NCBI GenBank assembly: GCA_963795825.1
Contig: CAWCIW010000001.1
Coordinates: forward strand, 248,001-312,000
Source: BOG-908 sp963795825
GTDB lineage: Bacteria > Pseudomonadota > Alphaproteobacteria > Acetobacterales > Acetobacteraceae
Length of the DNA stretch: 64,000 nucleotides
Reading direction: 5' to 3'
Both the position numbers and the translations under genes were made by a program. Below the pieces are notes generated by a model, which saw only the letters and a list, made by a program, of their open reading frames with translations, had not been told where the DNA came from and ran no database searches. How positions within the stretch are numbered: the first letter of the stretch is position 1; each line of letters starts with the position of its first letter. Positions 1-7,847 of this stretch are shown here, in pieces.

Positions 1-1
1 C

Positions 2-901
2 GAGCTCTACGCCAAATCGGGCAAGCCGCTCTCGCGCTATTTCCCCGAAATGATCGATGCCCTGCAACGCGCGCCGGGCGGCGGCTTCGTGCTCGACGGC
101 GAACTGGCCATCCCGGTGGGCGACACCTTGTCGTTCGGCGCCCTGCAGGACCGGCTGCACCCCGCGGAGAGCCGCGTGCGCAAACTGGCTGCCGCCACGC
201 CCGCTTTGCTCATCCTGTTCGACTGCCTGTTCACCGACGCCACCGGCGCCCGCCTCGAAGCCCCGCTGGCCGAACGGCGCGAGCTGCTCGAAGGCTTCGC
301 CGCCCGGCTCGGACGCGCGCATCGCGTCCGGCTCTCCCCCATCACAAGCGACCGAGACGCGGCGCAGAGCTGGCTCGACGCCACGCACGGCGCCCTGGAC
401 GGCGTGGTCGCCAAACGGCTGGACGCGCCCTACGCGCCGGGCAAGCGCGAGATGCTGAAGATCAAGCGGCTGCGCAGCGCGGATTGCGTCGTCGGCGGCT
501 TCCGCTACGCACGCGGCACGCGCGAGGTCGGCTCCCTGCTGCTCGGCCTGTATAACGCGGCGGGCGAGCTCGACCATGTCGGCTTCACCTCGGCGATCTC
601 GAACGCCGAACGCCCCGCACTGACCGCCCGGCTCGAAGCCCTTGCCGGTGGCACCGGCTTCACCGGCGCGGCGCCAGGCGGGCCGAGCCGCTGGGCCACC
701 GCCGAGTCCGCCGCCTGGGAAAGGCTGCGGCCCGAACTGGTGGTGGAGGTCACCTACGACCACGCCAGCGAAGGCCGCTTCCGCCACGGCACCGCCCTGC
801 GGCGCTGGCGGCCCGACAAGGCGCCGCACCAGTGCACGCGCGAGCAGATGCAGGAAGAGGCGCGCCCCGGCGTGCTGGTCGAGCAACTGCTCAAGGCGTG
901 A
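2..901 (+). CDS. ATP-dependent DNA ligase (LigC-like), 5' end outside window
   Basis: This is the C-terminal 299 residues of an ATP-dependent DNA ligase, which seals nicks through an enzyme-AMP intermediate. Visible nucleotidyltransferase motifs are FDCLF (motif III-like), DGVVAKR near base 398 (motif IV) and LKIKR near 454 (motif V). An OB-fold domain follows, carrying the RFRHGT..RRWRPDK signature typical of LigC-type ligases. The KxDG adenylation motif must lie upstream of the window. No LigD primase or nuclease domain is visible in this part, so a stand-alone LigC-like enzyme of about 350 residues is likely. It probably serves a backup repair role rather than replacing the NAD-dependent LigA. 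Family assignment is firm; the subtype is inferred. Confidence 0.9.
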   Translation, partial: ELYAKSGKPLSRYFPEMIDALQRAPGGGFVLDGELAIPVGDTLSFGALQDRLHPAESRVRKLAAATPALLILFDCLFTDATGARLEAPLAERRELLEGFAARLGRAHRVRLSPITSDRDAAQSWLDATHGALDGVVAKRLDAPYAPGKREMLKIKRLRSADCVVGGFRYARGTREVGSLLLGLYNAAGELDHVGFTSAISNAERPALTARLEALAGGTGFTGAAPGGPSRWATAESAAWERLRPELVVEVTYDHASEGRFRHGTALRRWRPDKAPHQCTREQMQEEARPGVLVEQLLKA

Positions 902-962
902 TGCCGCGCGCCGGCCACGAACACGATATGCAGCGAACCACGCGGCGCTAGGGACAGCGGGA

Positions 963-1157
963 ATGGCCAGGGATACGGAGTTTCAGAAGGGTTGGGATGC
1001 CGCGATCGATGCGGCCAGCCATTGGCACAAGGCGCAGGCGAAGCAGGCGCTCGTGCAGGCGGGGCGCTCCAGGTTTCCGAAGAACCTCGAGCGCGAGGCG
1101 GAGGTGCACGGCAAGTCGGCGGAGCATATGCTGCTGCTTAGTCCGGATGATGTTTAG
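963..1157 (+). CDS. small hypothetical protein (64 aa)
   Basis: A short charged protein starting MARDTEFQKGWDAA and ending LLLSPDDV. It has no membrane segment or signal peptide and I do not recognise a domain. The ATG at 963 is preceded by a purine-rich GGGACAGCGGGA stretch that can act as ribosome binding site. It starts 62 bases after the ligase stop on the same strand, so it may be co-transcribed with it. Its TAG stop is followed immediately by the first palindromic repeat. Base composition matches the neighbours. Confidence 0.55.
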   Translation: MARDTEFQKGWDAAIDAASHWHKAQAKQALVQAGRSRFPKNLEREAEVHGKSAEHMLLLSPDDV

Positions 1158-1342
1158 GTAAGGAAGAAAGCAGTCCTTTTTCGAGAAAAAGGACCAAAAA
1201 GCTTTTGCTCCGACGCCTGCATAAAGATCATCTTCTATTTTGCAGGACGATGCGCTGGCAGAAGGATTCCGCGCCTGCGTGCAAGCGAACGGAGCAAAAG
1301 CTTTTTAGTCCTTTTTTTCGAAAAAGGACTGCTTTCTTCCTT
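1158..1342. repeat. palindromic intergenic element 1 (A/A arms)
   Basis: Full copy. The left arm has the stem AGTCCTTTTT/AAAAAGGACC and the right arm GTCCTTTTTTTCG/AAAAAGGACT. The sequence between them (GACGCCTGCA against its rough complement near 1290) lets the arms pair. It begins directly after the TAG of the upstream gene. Confidence 0.9.
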
Positions 1343-1349
1343 CGCCCAA

Positions 1350-1683
1350 TCAGCCCCGCCTCGAACGCACCGCCACCATCACCGACGCGGCCAGCAGCCC
1401 CGCCACCAGCTCCGGCACCGCACGCATCAGCCCAAAATACAGCCACCCATACGACAGCGAAGGCTCCTCGCTATCGAGCACGATGTCCGCCCCGACCGGC
1501 CGCCCATTCGCCTCGCCACGTTCCATCCAAGTACGCCGGCGCCGTCTTCAAAACGAAGTAGGCGACCGGTGAATCGCCCCCATACACCACACCGGTCAAC
1601 AGCCGCGCCGCCCCCAGCAACACGGCCATCAGCACCAGACCGCCGGCCAGATAACCCGGCCGACGCGAAGACCGTTCACCCAT
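1350..1683 (-). CDS. small two-TM membrane protein, apparently frameshifted
   Basis: Two overlapping reading frames look like halves of one protein of about 110 residues. From 1683 the first frame reads MGERSSRRPGYLAGG followed by a membrane segment (LVLMAVLLGAARLLTGVV) and runs to about 1500. The second frame, from 1526 to the TGA at 1350, reads ANGRPVGADIVLDSEEP and then a second hydrophobic segment (VPELVAGLLAASVMVAV). The total of 334 nt is 3n+1, consistent with one inserted base near 1500. Two separate overlapping small membrane proteins remain possible. Function unknown. Confidence 0.4.
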
Positions 1684-1735
1684 CTTGGCGTCCTTGACCT
1701 TCCTTGGCGCCCTTGGTGATCCCTCTGGCACCCAT
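1684..1735. repeat. CCTTGG-type short repeat (family 2)
   Basis: A stretch made of repeated CTTGGCG(C/T)CCTTG units ending CCTTGGTGATCCCTCTGGCACC. Matching stretches occur at 12296, 12501, 12611, 62276 and 62818. It lies directly upstream of the membrane protein start at 1683. Confidence 0.6.
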
Positions 1736-1785
1736 CCAAGCCCGTCGGCTGTCCCAAAAGCCCGCGTGGCGCGCCCGACCAGCGA

Positions 1786-2133
1786 TCACCGCCCTGCCGC
1801 CGGCAAACCCGCAAACCAAGCCGCGTAACACGTATTGGCCGCCATGTGCCGGTTGAGGTCGGGCGCCCCGTCCGCCCACCACACCGGCCCGCGCTCGCCG
1901 AGCGCCCGCTTCGCCGCGTCCACACGCGCCCGCGCCGCCTCGCGTGCCACCCTATCCCCCGCCGCCATCGCAACCCCCTTCGCCCGCCGCGCGGACATCA
2001 GCTCGGCCACCAGCCGCGCGCGCGCTTCTTCCGCCAGAAGCGGGTTGGCCCGGCGCCACAGGCGGCCGCGGACCACGAAGTAGCGGCCGTCCGGTGTCAC
2101 CGGGTAATCTGCGCGCGTGCCCACGCCACTCAT
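1786..2133 (-). CDS. conserved hypothetical protein (115 aa)
   Basis: The protein begins MSGVGTRADYPVTPDG and continues YFVVRGRLWRRANP, with a basic alpha-helical middle and the C-terminal signature ALGERGPVWW..GAPDLNRH. It resembles a small soluble family that I recognise as widespread in proteobacteria but of unknown function. The ATG at 2133 is chosen because the conserved block starts just after it. The frame stays open further upstream only because it runs through the repeat at 2201-2384. No signal peptide or membrane segment. Confidence 0.7.
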   Translation of the reverse strand: MSGVGTRADYPVTPDGRYFVVRGRLWRRANPLLAEEARARLVAELMSARRAKGVAMAAGDRVAREAARARVDAAKRALGERGPVWWADGAPDLNRHMAANTCYAAWFAGLPAAGR

Positions 2134-2200
2134 ATGGGAGCGCCCGGTCTCGTCCCAAACACCATCCGACGCCGGCCAGATCCTATCGGTGAAGCGCTGG

Positions 2201-2384
2201 CAAGAAAGAAAGCAGTCCTTTTTCGAGAAAAAGGACCAAAAAGCTTTTGCTCCGACGCCTGCACCGAAACCAGTTTCCATTCTGCAGGACGATGCGCTTG
2301 CAGAAGCATCCCGGGCCTGCATGCAAGCGAACGGAGCAAAAGCTTTTTGGTCCTTTTTCTCGAAAAAGGACTGCTTTCTTTCTT
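2201..2384. repeat. palindromic intergenic element 2 (A/A arms)
   Basis: Full copy between two genes on the minus strand. Both arms are AGTCC/GGACT type with a TTTTTCGAGAAAAA or TTTTTCTCGAAAAA loop region. The core contains the paired TTCTGCAGG and TTGCAGAA motifs. Confidence 0.92.
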
Positions 2385-2399
2385 ATATCACCCGCAGAG

Positions 2400-3167
2400 T
2401 CATAACGCCGGAAATGCCACGCCCGACAACTGCGCGCACGCCGCGATCAGCCGCGCCTGGCGGTCCGGATTGCCGCTGCCGCCCACCGGCTTCTTTTGTT
2501 GCATGTGGTAGAAATAGCCGCCGCTGCCGCAAGCCTCCGGATCGTCGGAGGCGGCCAGCCAGACCTGCGTGCGGTGCGCCGCATCGAGATCGCCGGTGGC
2601 GCGCGGGCTCATCTTGGTCGGCACCCAGCCCGGCTCCATCGCGTTCGAGGCCGCATCCGGCCAAAGGCGCGCCACGGCAAAGGCGAGCAGCACGTTGTGC
2701 AATTTGGTGTCCGAATAGGCCTGGTTGCCGCGCCATGCGCGATCCGCCCAGTTCAGGTCGGCGAGCGTGGAGTCACCGCGGCGGTGCAGCTCCGAACTCA
2801 CATACACCAGGCGCTTCGGGCGGTGGATCAGCGCGGTCAGGATGAACGGCGCCAGCGTGTTGATCGCGAACACATGGCTCAGCCCGTCCGGCGTCAGGAT
2901 GCGGCGCGGCTCGCGGTAGCCGACCGCCGCGTTGTGTATCACCGCGTCGAAATCGCCCAGCGCGTTCACCTGCGCGGCAAGCTCTTTTGTCTGCGCAATG
3001 CTGGCCAGGTCGCCGAGGACCACGCCGGCCGCACCCGGCAGCGCGGTGGCGCGCGCCCGGGCGGCATCGCGCGCGTGCAGCAGCACGTCGTGGCCGCGCG
3101 CGATGAGCAACTCCGCCGCCATGCGGCCCAGCCCGTCCGACGATCCGGTGATGAACACTTTCGCCAT
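2400..3167 (-). CDS. short-chain dehydrogenase/reductase (SDR)
   Basis: A 255-residue Rossmann-fold oxidoreductase. The nucleotide-binding motif TGSSDGLG is near residues 7-14, HNAAVG near 98, the catalytic serine lies in YVSSELHRR, and the YxxxK motif is in YSDTK. These show a complete SDR active site using NAD(P)H. It is cytoplasmic with no signal peptide. The substrate cannot be read from sequence; members of this shape act on small carbonyl or alcohol compounds. It stands alone on the minus strand, upstream of a repeat and divergent from clpS. Confidence 0.88.
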   Translation of the reverse strand: MAKVFITGSSDGLGRMAAELLIARGHDVLLHARDAARARATALPGAAGVVLGDLASIAQTKELAAQVNALGDFDAVIHNAAVGYREPRRILTPDGLSHVFAINTLAPFILTALIHRPKRLVYVSSELHRRGDSTLADLNWADRAWRGNQAYSDTKLHNVLLAFAVARLWPDAASNAMEPGWVPTKMSPRATGDLDAAHRTQVWLAASDDPEACGSGGYFYHMQQKKPVGGSGNPDRQARLIAACAQLSGVAFPAL

Positions 3168-3331
3168 GCTGTTTCGAGAGCTGGCCCGGTAATCGGCACC
3201 GGCAACATCACAGCCCCGTCAGCACCGGCCGGCTTGCTTCGCGCGGACGGTCGCGGATGCTAACATCCCGCTTTGCAATGACGCGGCGCCAAGGGGGCCG
3301 CGTCGCCCGACCCTGGCGGAGCAATCCCGAA

Positions 3332-3637
3332 ATGCCTGAGACCACGACGATCGTTCGCGGCGAGACCGAGCTGAAGGTGGAGCGCCCGAAGCTGCACAAG
3401 GTGATCCTGCTGAACGACGATTTCACGCCGCGCTACTTCGTCGTGCGCGTGCTGCGCGCGGAGTTCGGCATGCTGGAGGACCGCGCGGCGCAGGTGATGA
3501 GCACGGCGCACAAATTGGGCGCTTGCGTTGTGGGCGTATTCACCCGCGAACTGGCCGAGACGAAGGCGACCAACGCGATCGATCTGGCGCGGCAGGAGGG
3601 GCATCCGTTGATGTTCACGACGGAGCCGGAAGAGTAG
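3332..3637 (+). CDS. clpS: ATP-dependent Clp protease adapter ClpS
   Basis: The 101-residue product carries the ClpS core: LHKVILLNDDFTPRYFVV, then the helix containing AHKLGACVVGVF and the C-terminal ARQEGHPL motif. ClpS binds N-end-rule substrates and hands them to ClpA/ClpP. The ATG at 3332 gives the usual family length and has GGCGGAG about 10 bases upstream; a longer frame back to 3257 exists but its extension is not ClpS-like. clpA is not next to it. Its TAG stop directly abuts repeat 3. Confidence 0.93.
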   Translation: MPETTTIVRGETELKVERPKLHKVILLNDDFTPRYFVVRVLRAEFGMLEDRAAQVMSTAHKLGACVVGVFTRELAETKATNAIDLARQEGHPLMFTTEPEE

Positions 3638-3816
3638 GCAAGGAAGCAAGTAGTCCTTTTTCGAGAAAAAGGACCAAAAAGCTTTTGCTATGACGCCTGC
3701 ACGAAGATCAAGGCTGTCACTGCAACAGTCGCGACTTGCAGAATGAATGTAAACCGCGGTGCCAGCGTCGGAGCAAAAGCTTTTTGGTCCTTTTTCTCGA
3801 AAAAGGACTGCTTTCT
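3638..3816. repeat. palindromic intergenic element 3 (A/A arms)
   Basis: Full copy between the convergent clpS and the membrane protein on the minus strand. It starts right after the clpS stop. The spacer holds CACTGCAACAGTCGCGACTTGCAGAA, an inner partial palindrome. Confidence 0.92.
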
Positions 3817-3825
3817 AACCCTTGC

Positions 3826-4215
3826 CTAGCTACGCCGCTGCTTAGTCCGAGGCGCCGCGCCCCCGAGCGCCGTAATCGCCCCACCCACGCAGATCAGCCC
3901 CAGCGACACTGGAATGAACCAGACCGGCCGGTTCAGCAAAGGCAACACCACCGCATTCCACACGAAATGCCCGAAGCGGCCGGCCACCGCCTGCTGCAGA
4001 TGCTCCGGGCTTACCGGACGCACCAGGTGCAAGGCGCCATACAGCGACACGTCGGTCGGCAGCAGGGCGGCCATCGCCACCGAGCCCACGAGCAGCACGG
4101 CCGCCAGCACGGCGAAGATGCGCGGCAGGAGCGCCATTTCGGACGCGGCAGGCGGGCGGGTCGGTGTGGGCCGTTTCACGATGGGGATCGCTTCAAGTGG
4201 GGGCTGCGGTCGCAT
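3826..4215 (-). CDS. hypothetical membrane protein, two TM segments
   Basis: Up to 129 residues with hydrophobic segments RIFAVLAAVLLVGSVAMAAL and PVWFIPVSLGLICVGGAITAL, separated by a soluble loop of about 50 residues. An internal ATG at 4137 (MALLPRIFAV) would remove a proline-rich N-terminus and may be the real start. No domain recognised. It ends with a basic tail (RTKQRRS) close to repeat 3. Confidence 0.6.
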   Translation of the reverse strand: MRPQPPLEAIPIVKRPTPTRPPAASEMALLPRIFAVLAAVLLVGSVAMAALLPTDVSLYGALHLVRPVSPEHLQQAVAGRFGHFVWNAVVLPLLNRPVWFIPVSLGLICVGGAITALGGAAPRTKQRRS

Positions 4216-4306
4216 AAGGGATGTGCCCCGGGATGCCCCGGAAGCAAGGCCCCTGCGTCAAGGCCCTTTCGGCATCATGCAGCATACAGGCCAGGGATGT
4301 CACCCA

Positions 4307-5320
4307 TCACGCCGCGGCCGGGCGCCCACCGATCGCAGAAGCCGCGGACCAGGGGCGTATCGCGCCCACCGCCACGCCGTTCCAGTTCGTCAGCACGGGC
4401 GCCGCCAGCCGGTCCAGCAGCGCGCTCGCGCCCAGGAAGTGGCGCAGCAGCGCGGCGGTGGCGGCTTCGGCGGCGCGTATGGCGCCGTCGTCGCATTTCA
4501 GCGCAAAGCCCAGCCCCAGCGCCGGCAGTGCGCCGCAATACACGCCCTCCGCACCCAGTTTCACGAACGCCGTCTCGCCCAGCGCCTCGGCCACCAGCGT
4601 GTCGAACCGGCCGGCGCCGGCCAGCATCGCCGGATGTGCCGCCACCGCCCCCCGCAACGAAGCCGCCGCCGCGGCGAACCCCTCCGGCAGTCTTACGCCG
4701 GTGCCGAACCGGGCGAAACCGGCCGCCAGCGCCACCAGCGGGATCTCGTAGGTCGGGATCGAGCAGCCATCCACCGCCGGCACCTGGTCGGCCAGCCGCG
4801 CGCCGGTGACGGCCGCCACCGCCCGTATCACCTCCCGCATCGTCGGGTGGTCCGGCGACACGTAGCCGGCCGGGTCCCGCCCGGTGGCCACTGCGGTGCA
4901 GACGAACCCCGCATGCTTGCCCGAACAGTTATTGTGCAGCGCGCTCGGTAGCCCGCCCTCCGCCGCCAATGCCCGCGCCGCGCTGCGGCTGGTCGGCCAG
5001 TGCGCGCCGCATTCCAGGCACGCCACGTCCCGCCCGCACGCCGCCAGCATCCCGGCGGCAACCTCCGCATGGATCGGCGCGCCCACATGGCTGGCGCAGG
5101 CCAGCGCCAGCCCGGCCTCCGCCAGCCCGAACCGCGCGGCGGCGCCCGACGCTACGAGCGGCAGCGCCTGCAGCGCCTTGATCGCCGAGCGCGGGAAAAT
5201 GGCGCGGTCGGTGTCGCCGCCGGAGAGCACGATGCGGCCGTCGGTGTCGGCTACGACGAACGCGCCGGTGTGGCGGGATTCTACGCGGTCGCCTCTGAGG
5301 ATTTCGGCTAGCTGGAACAT
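4307..5320 (-). CDS. L-asparaginase, thermolabile Rhizobium-type family
   Basis: A 337-residue protein matching the asparaginase II family typified by Rhizobium etli (PF06089-type), which hydrolyses asparagine to aspartate and ammonia. Recognisable blocks are FPRSAIKALQALPL (catalytic Ser/Lys region), ASHVGAP, LHNNCSGKHAGF (conserved Cys and Lys) and the glycine-rich C-terminus TNWNGVAVG. ATG at 5320 (MFQLAEILRGDRVESRH) fits the family start; the longer frame only runs into the repeat. It is cytoplasmic and monocistronic. Confidence 0.88.
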   Translation of the reverse strand: MFQLAEILRGDRVESRHTGAFVVADTDGRIVLSGGDTDRAIFPRSAIKALQALPLVASGAAARFGLAEAGLALACASHVGAPIHAEVAAGMLAACGRDVACLECGAHWPTSRSAARALAAEGGLPSALHNNCSGKHAGFVCTAVATGRDPAGYVSPDHPTMREVIRAVAAVTGARLADQVPAVDGCSIPTYEIPLVALAAGFARFGTGVRLPEGFAAAAASLRGAVAAHPAMLAGAGRFDTLVAEALGETAFVKLGAEGVYCGALPALGLGFALKCDDGAIRAAEAATAALLRHFLGASALLDRLAAPVLTNWNGVAVGAIRPWSAASAIGGRPAAA

Positions 5321-5342
5321 TCGCCGGGTGGACACTTGGGGA

Positions 5343-5525
5343 GCAAGAAAGCAAGCAGTCCTTTTTTGAAAAAAAGGACCAAAAAACTTTTGCGTTCCCT
5401 GCTGCCGGGCCGCCCGCGCTGGTTCTGCCACAGCGATACTTGCCGATTGAGCGCAGGCCTGCGTGCAAGCGTCATAGTAAAAGTTTTTTGCTTCTTTTTT
5501 ACAAAAAAGAAGGCCTTGCTTGCTT
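5343..5525. repeat. palindromic intergenic element 4 (A/B arms, covarying inner stem)
   Basis: The left arm is AGTCC-type with TTTTTTGAAAAAAA; the right arm is AAGAAGGCC-type with TTTTTTACAAAAAA. The inner segment AAAAAACTTTTG on the left is matched by AAAAGTTTTTTG on the right, differing from the usual AAAAAGCTTTT on both sides. Confidence 0.9.
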
Positions 5526-5558
5526 ACGCTGCGCTGCGCAACGGCCTAAGCACACCCC

Positions 5559-5891
5559 ATGGCAGAGATCACCGACTTCGACCGCTTGGACATACGCGTC
5601 GGCACCATCACGGACGCCCGGCCGTTCCCGGAGGCCCACAAACCCGCCATCCGGCTCTGGATTGATTTCGGGCCGGAACTCGGCATCAAGCAATCCAGCG
5701 CGCAGATCACCGTCCACTACAAGCCGGACCAGCTCATCGGCCGCCAGGTGTGCGCCGTGGTCAACCTGCCGCAGCGCCAGATCGGCCCGATGCTGAGCGA
5801 AGTGCTCACCCTCGGCCTGCCCGACGAGAACGGCGAAGTCGTGCTGATCAAGCCGGACTTCAAACTGCCGGACGGCGGCCGCCTGTTCTAG
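5559..5891 (+). CDS. csaA: tRNA-binding domain protein CsaA
   Basis: A 110-residue single-domain OB-fold protein of the EMAPII/CsaA type. Diagnostic blocks are DFDRLDIRVGTI near the N-terminus, SSAQIT, VNLPQRQIGPMLSEVL and the C-terminal LPDGGRLF. CsaA binds tRNA as a dimer and has been linked to export-related chaperone activity. It lies 16 bases upstream of the phosphoribosyltransferase gene, so a two- or three-gene operon with it and the exporter is likely. Confidence 0.92.
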   Translation: MAEITDFDRLDIRVGTITDARPFPEAHKPAIRLWIDFGPELGIKQSSAQITVHYKPDQLIGRQVCAVVNLPQRQIGPMLSEVLTLGLPDENGEVVLIKPDFKLPDGGRLF

Positions 5892-5907
5892 GCCGGCGCA
5901 CGCCGCC

Positions 5908-6378
5908 GTGCCCTACGCCACCGTCACCTGGGACCAGCTCCACCGGGACGCGCGGACCCTGGCCACCGCCCTGATGGCCCACCCGCCCTTCCGCGGCATC
6001 GTGGCCATCACCCGCGGCGGCCTGATACCCGCCGCCATCGTGGCGCGCGAGCTGGAATGCCGCCTGGTGGAAACCGTGTCCGTGGTGAGCTACGCGGGCG
6101 AGGCCGGCACCCAGCAGGCGCCGGTGGTGGTCAAGCCGCCCGCCGCCGCCGGCGACGGCACCGGCTTCCTGGTGATCGACGACCTGGTCGATTCCGGCGA
6201 CACCGCCGCTCTGGTGCGCACCCTTCTCCCCCGCGCGCATTTCGCCTGCCTCTACGCCAAGCCCGCCGGCCGGCCGGCGATCGACAGCTTCGTGGCCGAA
6301 GTGCCGCAGGACACCTGGATCCTGTTCCCGTGGGACACCGCGCCTTTGTTCGTCCCCCCGCTGGCACGCAGGAGCTAG
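5908..6378 (+). CDS. gpt: xanthine-guanine phosphoribosyltransferase
   Basis: A 156-residue type I phosphoribosyltransferase. The PRPP-binding loop is LVIDDLVDSGDTA, and ITRGGLIPAAI and the WILFPWD hood-region motif match the Gpt family, which salvages guanine and xanthine to GMP and XMP. GTG at 5908 is used as the start because the conserved sequence begins at once (MPYATVTWDQLHRDAR). The stop is 2 bases before the exporter start, implying co-expression. Confidence 0.9.
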   Translation: MPYATVTWDQLHRDARTLATALMAHPPFRGIVAITRGGLIPAAIVARELECRLVETVSVVSYAGEAGTQQAPVVVKPPAAAGDGTGFLVIDDLVDSGDTAALVRTLLPRAHFACLYAKPAGRPAIDSFVAEVPQDTWILFPWDTAPLFVPPLARRS

Positions 6379-6380
6379 CG

Positions 6381-7628
6381 ATGTGGAAGCCGGGCGGCCG
6401 CATACCCGGCTGGCTGCCGATCCTGCTGGGCTTCCTGCAGGCGGTGGGCCCGATGTCCACCGACATGTACCTGCCCGCCTTTCCGGCCATCGAGGCGAGC
6501 CTGCATGCGCCGGCGGGCTCGGCGCAGATCACGCTCGGCACCTGGATCCTCGGCCTGTCGCTCGGCCAGCTGGTGCAGGGCGCGCTGTCGGACCGGTTCG
6601 GCCGCCGCTCGCCGATCCTGGTCGGCACGCTGATCTACACGCTGGGCTCGGTCGGCTGCGCCATGTCGTCCAGCATCGCCGTGCTGTCCGCCTGGCGGTT
6701 CCTCGCCGCCTTCGGCGCCTCGGCAAGTGCGGTGATCCCGCGCGCCATCGTGCGCGACATCAGCGAGGGCCATGACGCGGCGCGGCTGATGAGCCGGCTG
6801 ATCCTGGTGCTCGGCGCGGCGCCGATCCTGGCACCGTCGCTGGGCGGGCTGATCCTGCAATGGTCCACCTGGCGCGGCATCTTCTGGATCAACGTGGGCT
6901 ATGGCCTGGTGGCCCTGGTTGCGGCCGCGCGCAGCCTGCCGAACACCCAAAGGCGGGCGGACCGCACGCCGATCCAGGCGGGGCCGATGCTGCGCCGCTA
7001 CCGTGCCATCCTGTCCGACCGCTGCTTCCTGACCCACGCGCTGATGATGTCGTTCTGCAGCTTCTCGCTGTTCGCCTATCTGGGCGGCTCGCCCGTCACC
7101 TTCATCACGCATTACCGTTTCACGCCGGGGCAGTTCGCCATTGGCTTCGGCCTGGTGGCGGCCACCTTCATCGCGGCGAGCCAGTTCAACATGCGGGTGA
7201 TCCGCCGCTTCGAGCTGGACGGCACGCTGCGCCTGGCCAGCACGCTTTATCTGGTGCTCAACCTGATCCTGGTCGGCGCCACGCTGGTGGACGTGGCGGC
7301 ACCCTGGATGCTGCTGTGCCTGGCGCTGACGCAGGGGCTGACCGGCTTCATCTTCCCGACGGCCACGGTGGGCGCGCTGCGCCATCACGGCCCCCATGCC
7401 GGCACCGCCTCGGCGCTGATCGGCACGATGCAGTTCCTCATCGGCGCCAGCAGCGGTTTCCTGGTGGGCTGGCTCACGGATGGGACCGCGCTGCCGATGG
7501 CCGGGCTGATGCTGCTGGGCGCGGTGCTGGCCAAGGCGGCGGATCTCTGCCGGCCGGGGGTGCAGGGCGGTGGGGCCGAGGTGGAGCTGGAGGCGGAGAT
7601 CGGGGCCGAGGCGCCGATTTCGGGGTAG
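6381..7628 (+). CDS. MFS multidrug exporter, Bcr/CflA family
   Basis: A 415-residue 12-TM major facilitator. The family signature at the N-terminus is PMSTDMYLPAFPAI, and the loop 2-3 motif GQLVQGALSDRFGRRSP is intact. Bcr/CflA proteins are proton antiporters exporting drugs or small metabolites from the inner membrane. ATG at 6381 has AGGAG 8 bases upstream. The C-terminal tail is acidic (GAEVELEAEIGAEAPISG). The TAG stop is shared with the first bases of repeat 5. Confidence 0.9.
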   Translation: MWKPGGRIPGWLPILLGFLQAVGPMSTDMYLPAFPAIEASLHAPAGSAQITLGTWILGLSLGQLVQGALSDRFGRRSPILVGTLIYTLGSVGCAMSSSIAVLSAWRFLAAFGASASAVIPRAIVRDISEGHDAARLMSRLILVLGAAPILAPSLGGLILQWSTWRGIFWINVGYGLVALVAAARSLPNTQRRADRTPIQAGPMLRRYRAILSDRCFLTHALMMSFCSFSLFAYLGGSPVTFITHYRFTPGQFAIGFGLVAATFIAASQFNMRVIRRFELDGTLRLASTLYLVLNLILVGATLVDVAAPWMLLCLALTQGLTGFIFPTATVGALRHHGPHAGTASALIGTMQFLIGASSGFLVGWLTDGTALPMAGLMLLGAVLAKAADLCRPGVQGGGAEVELEAEIGAEAPISG

Positions 7629-7808
7629 GAAGAAAGCAGTCCTTTTTCGAGAAAAAGGACCAAAAAGCTTTTGCTCCGACGCCTGCACCAAGTTGTGGCT
7701 CTTATTGCAGTCGTATCGACCGGCAGACCGAGCGGAAGCCGTGGTGCAGGCGTCGGAGCAAAAGTTTTTTGCTTCTTTTTTTCAAAAAAGAAGGCCTTGC
7801 TTTCTTTC
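7626..7808. repeat. palindromic intergenic element 5 (A/B arms)
   Basis: Left arm AGTCC-type, right arm AAGAAGGCC-type, with GACGCCTGCACC and GGTGCAGGCGTC pairing across the core. The element overlaps the exporter stop codon and ends about 40 bases before the amine oxidase start. Confidence 0.92.
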
Positions 7809-7847
7809 CCTGCCAGCCCTGGCACGCAATCTGCTAACTGCAATCGT

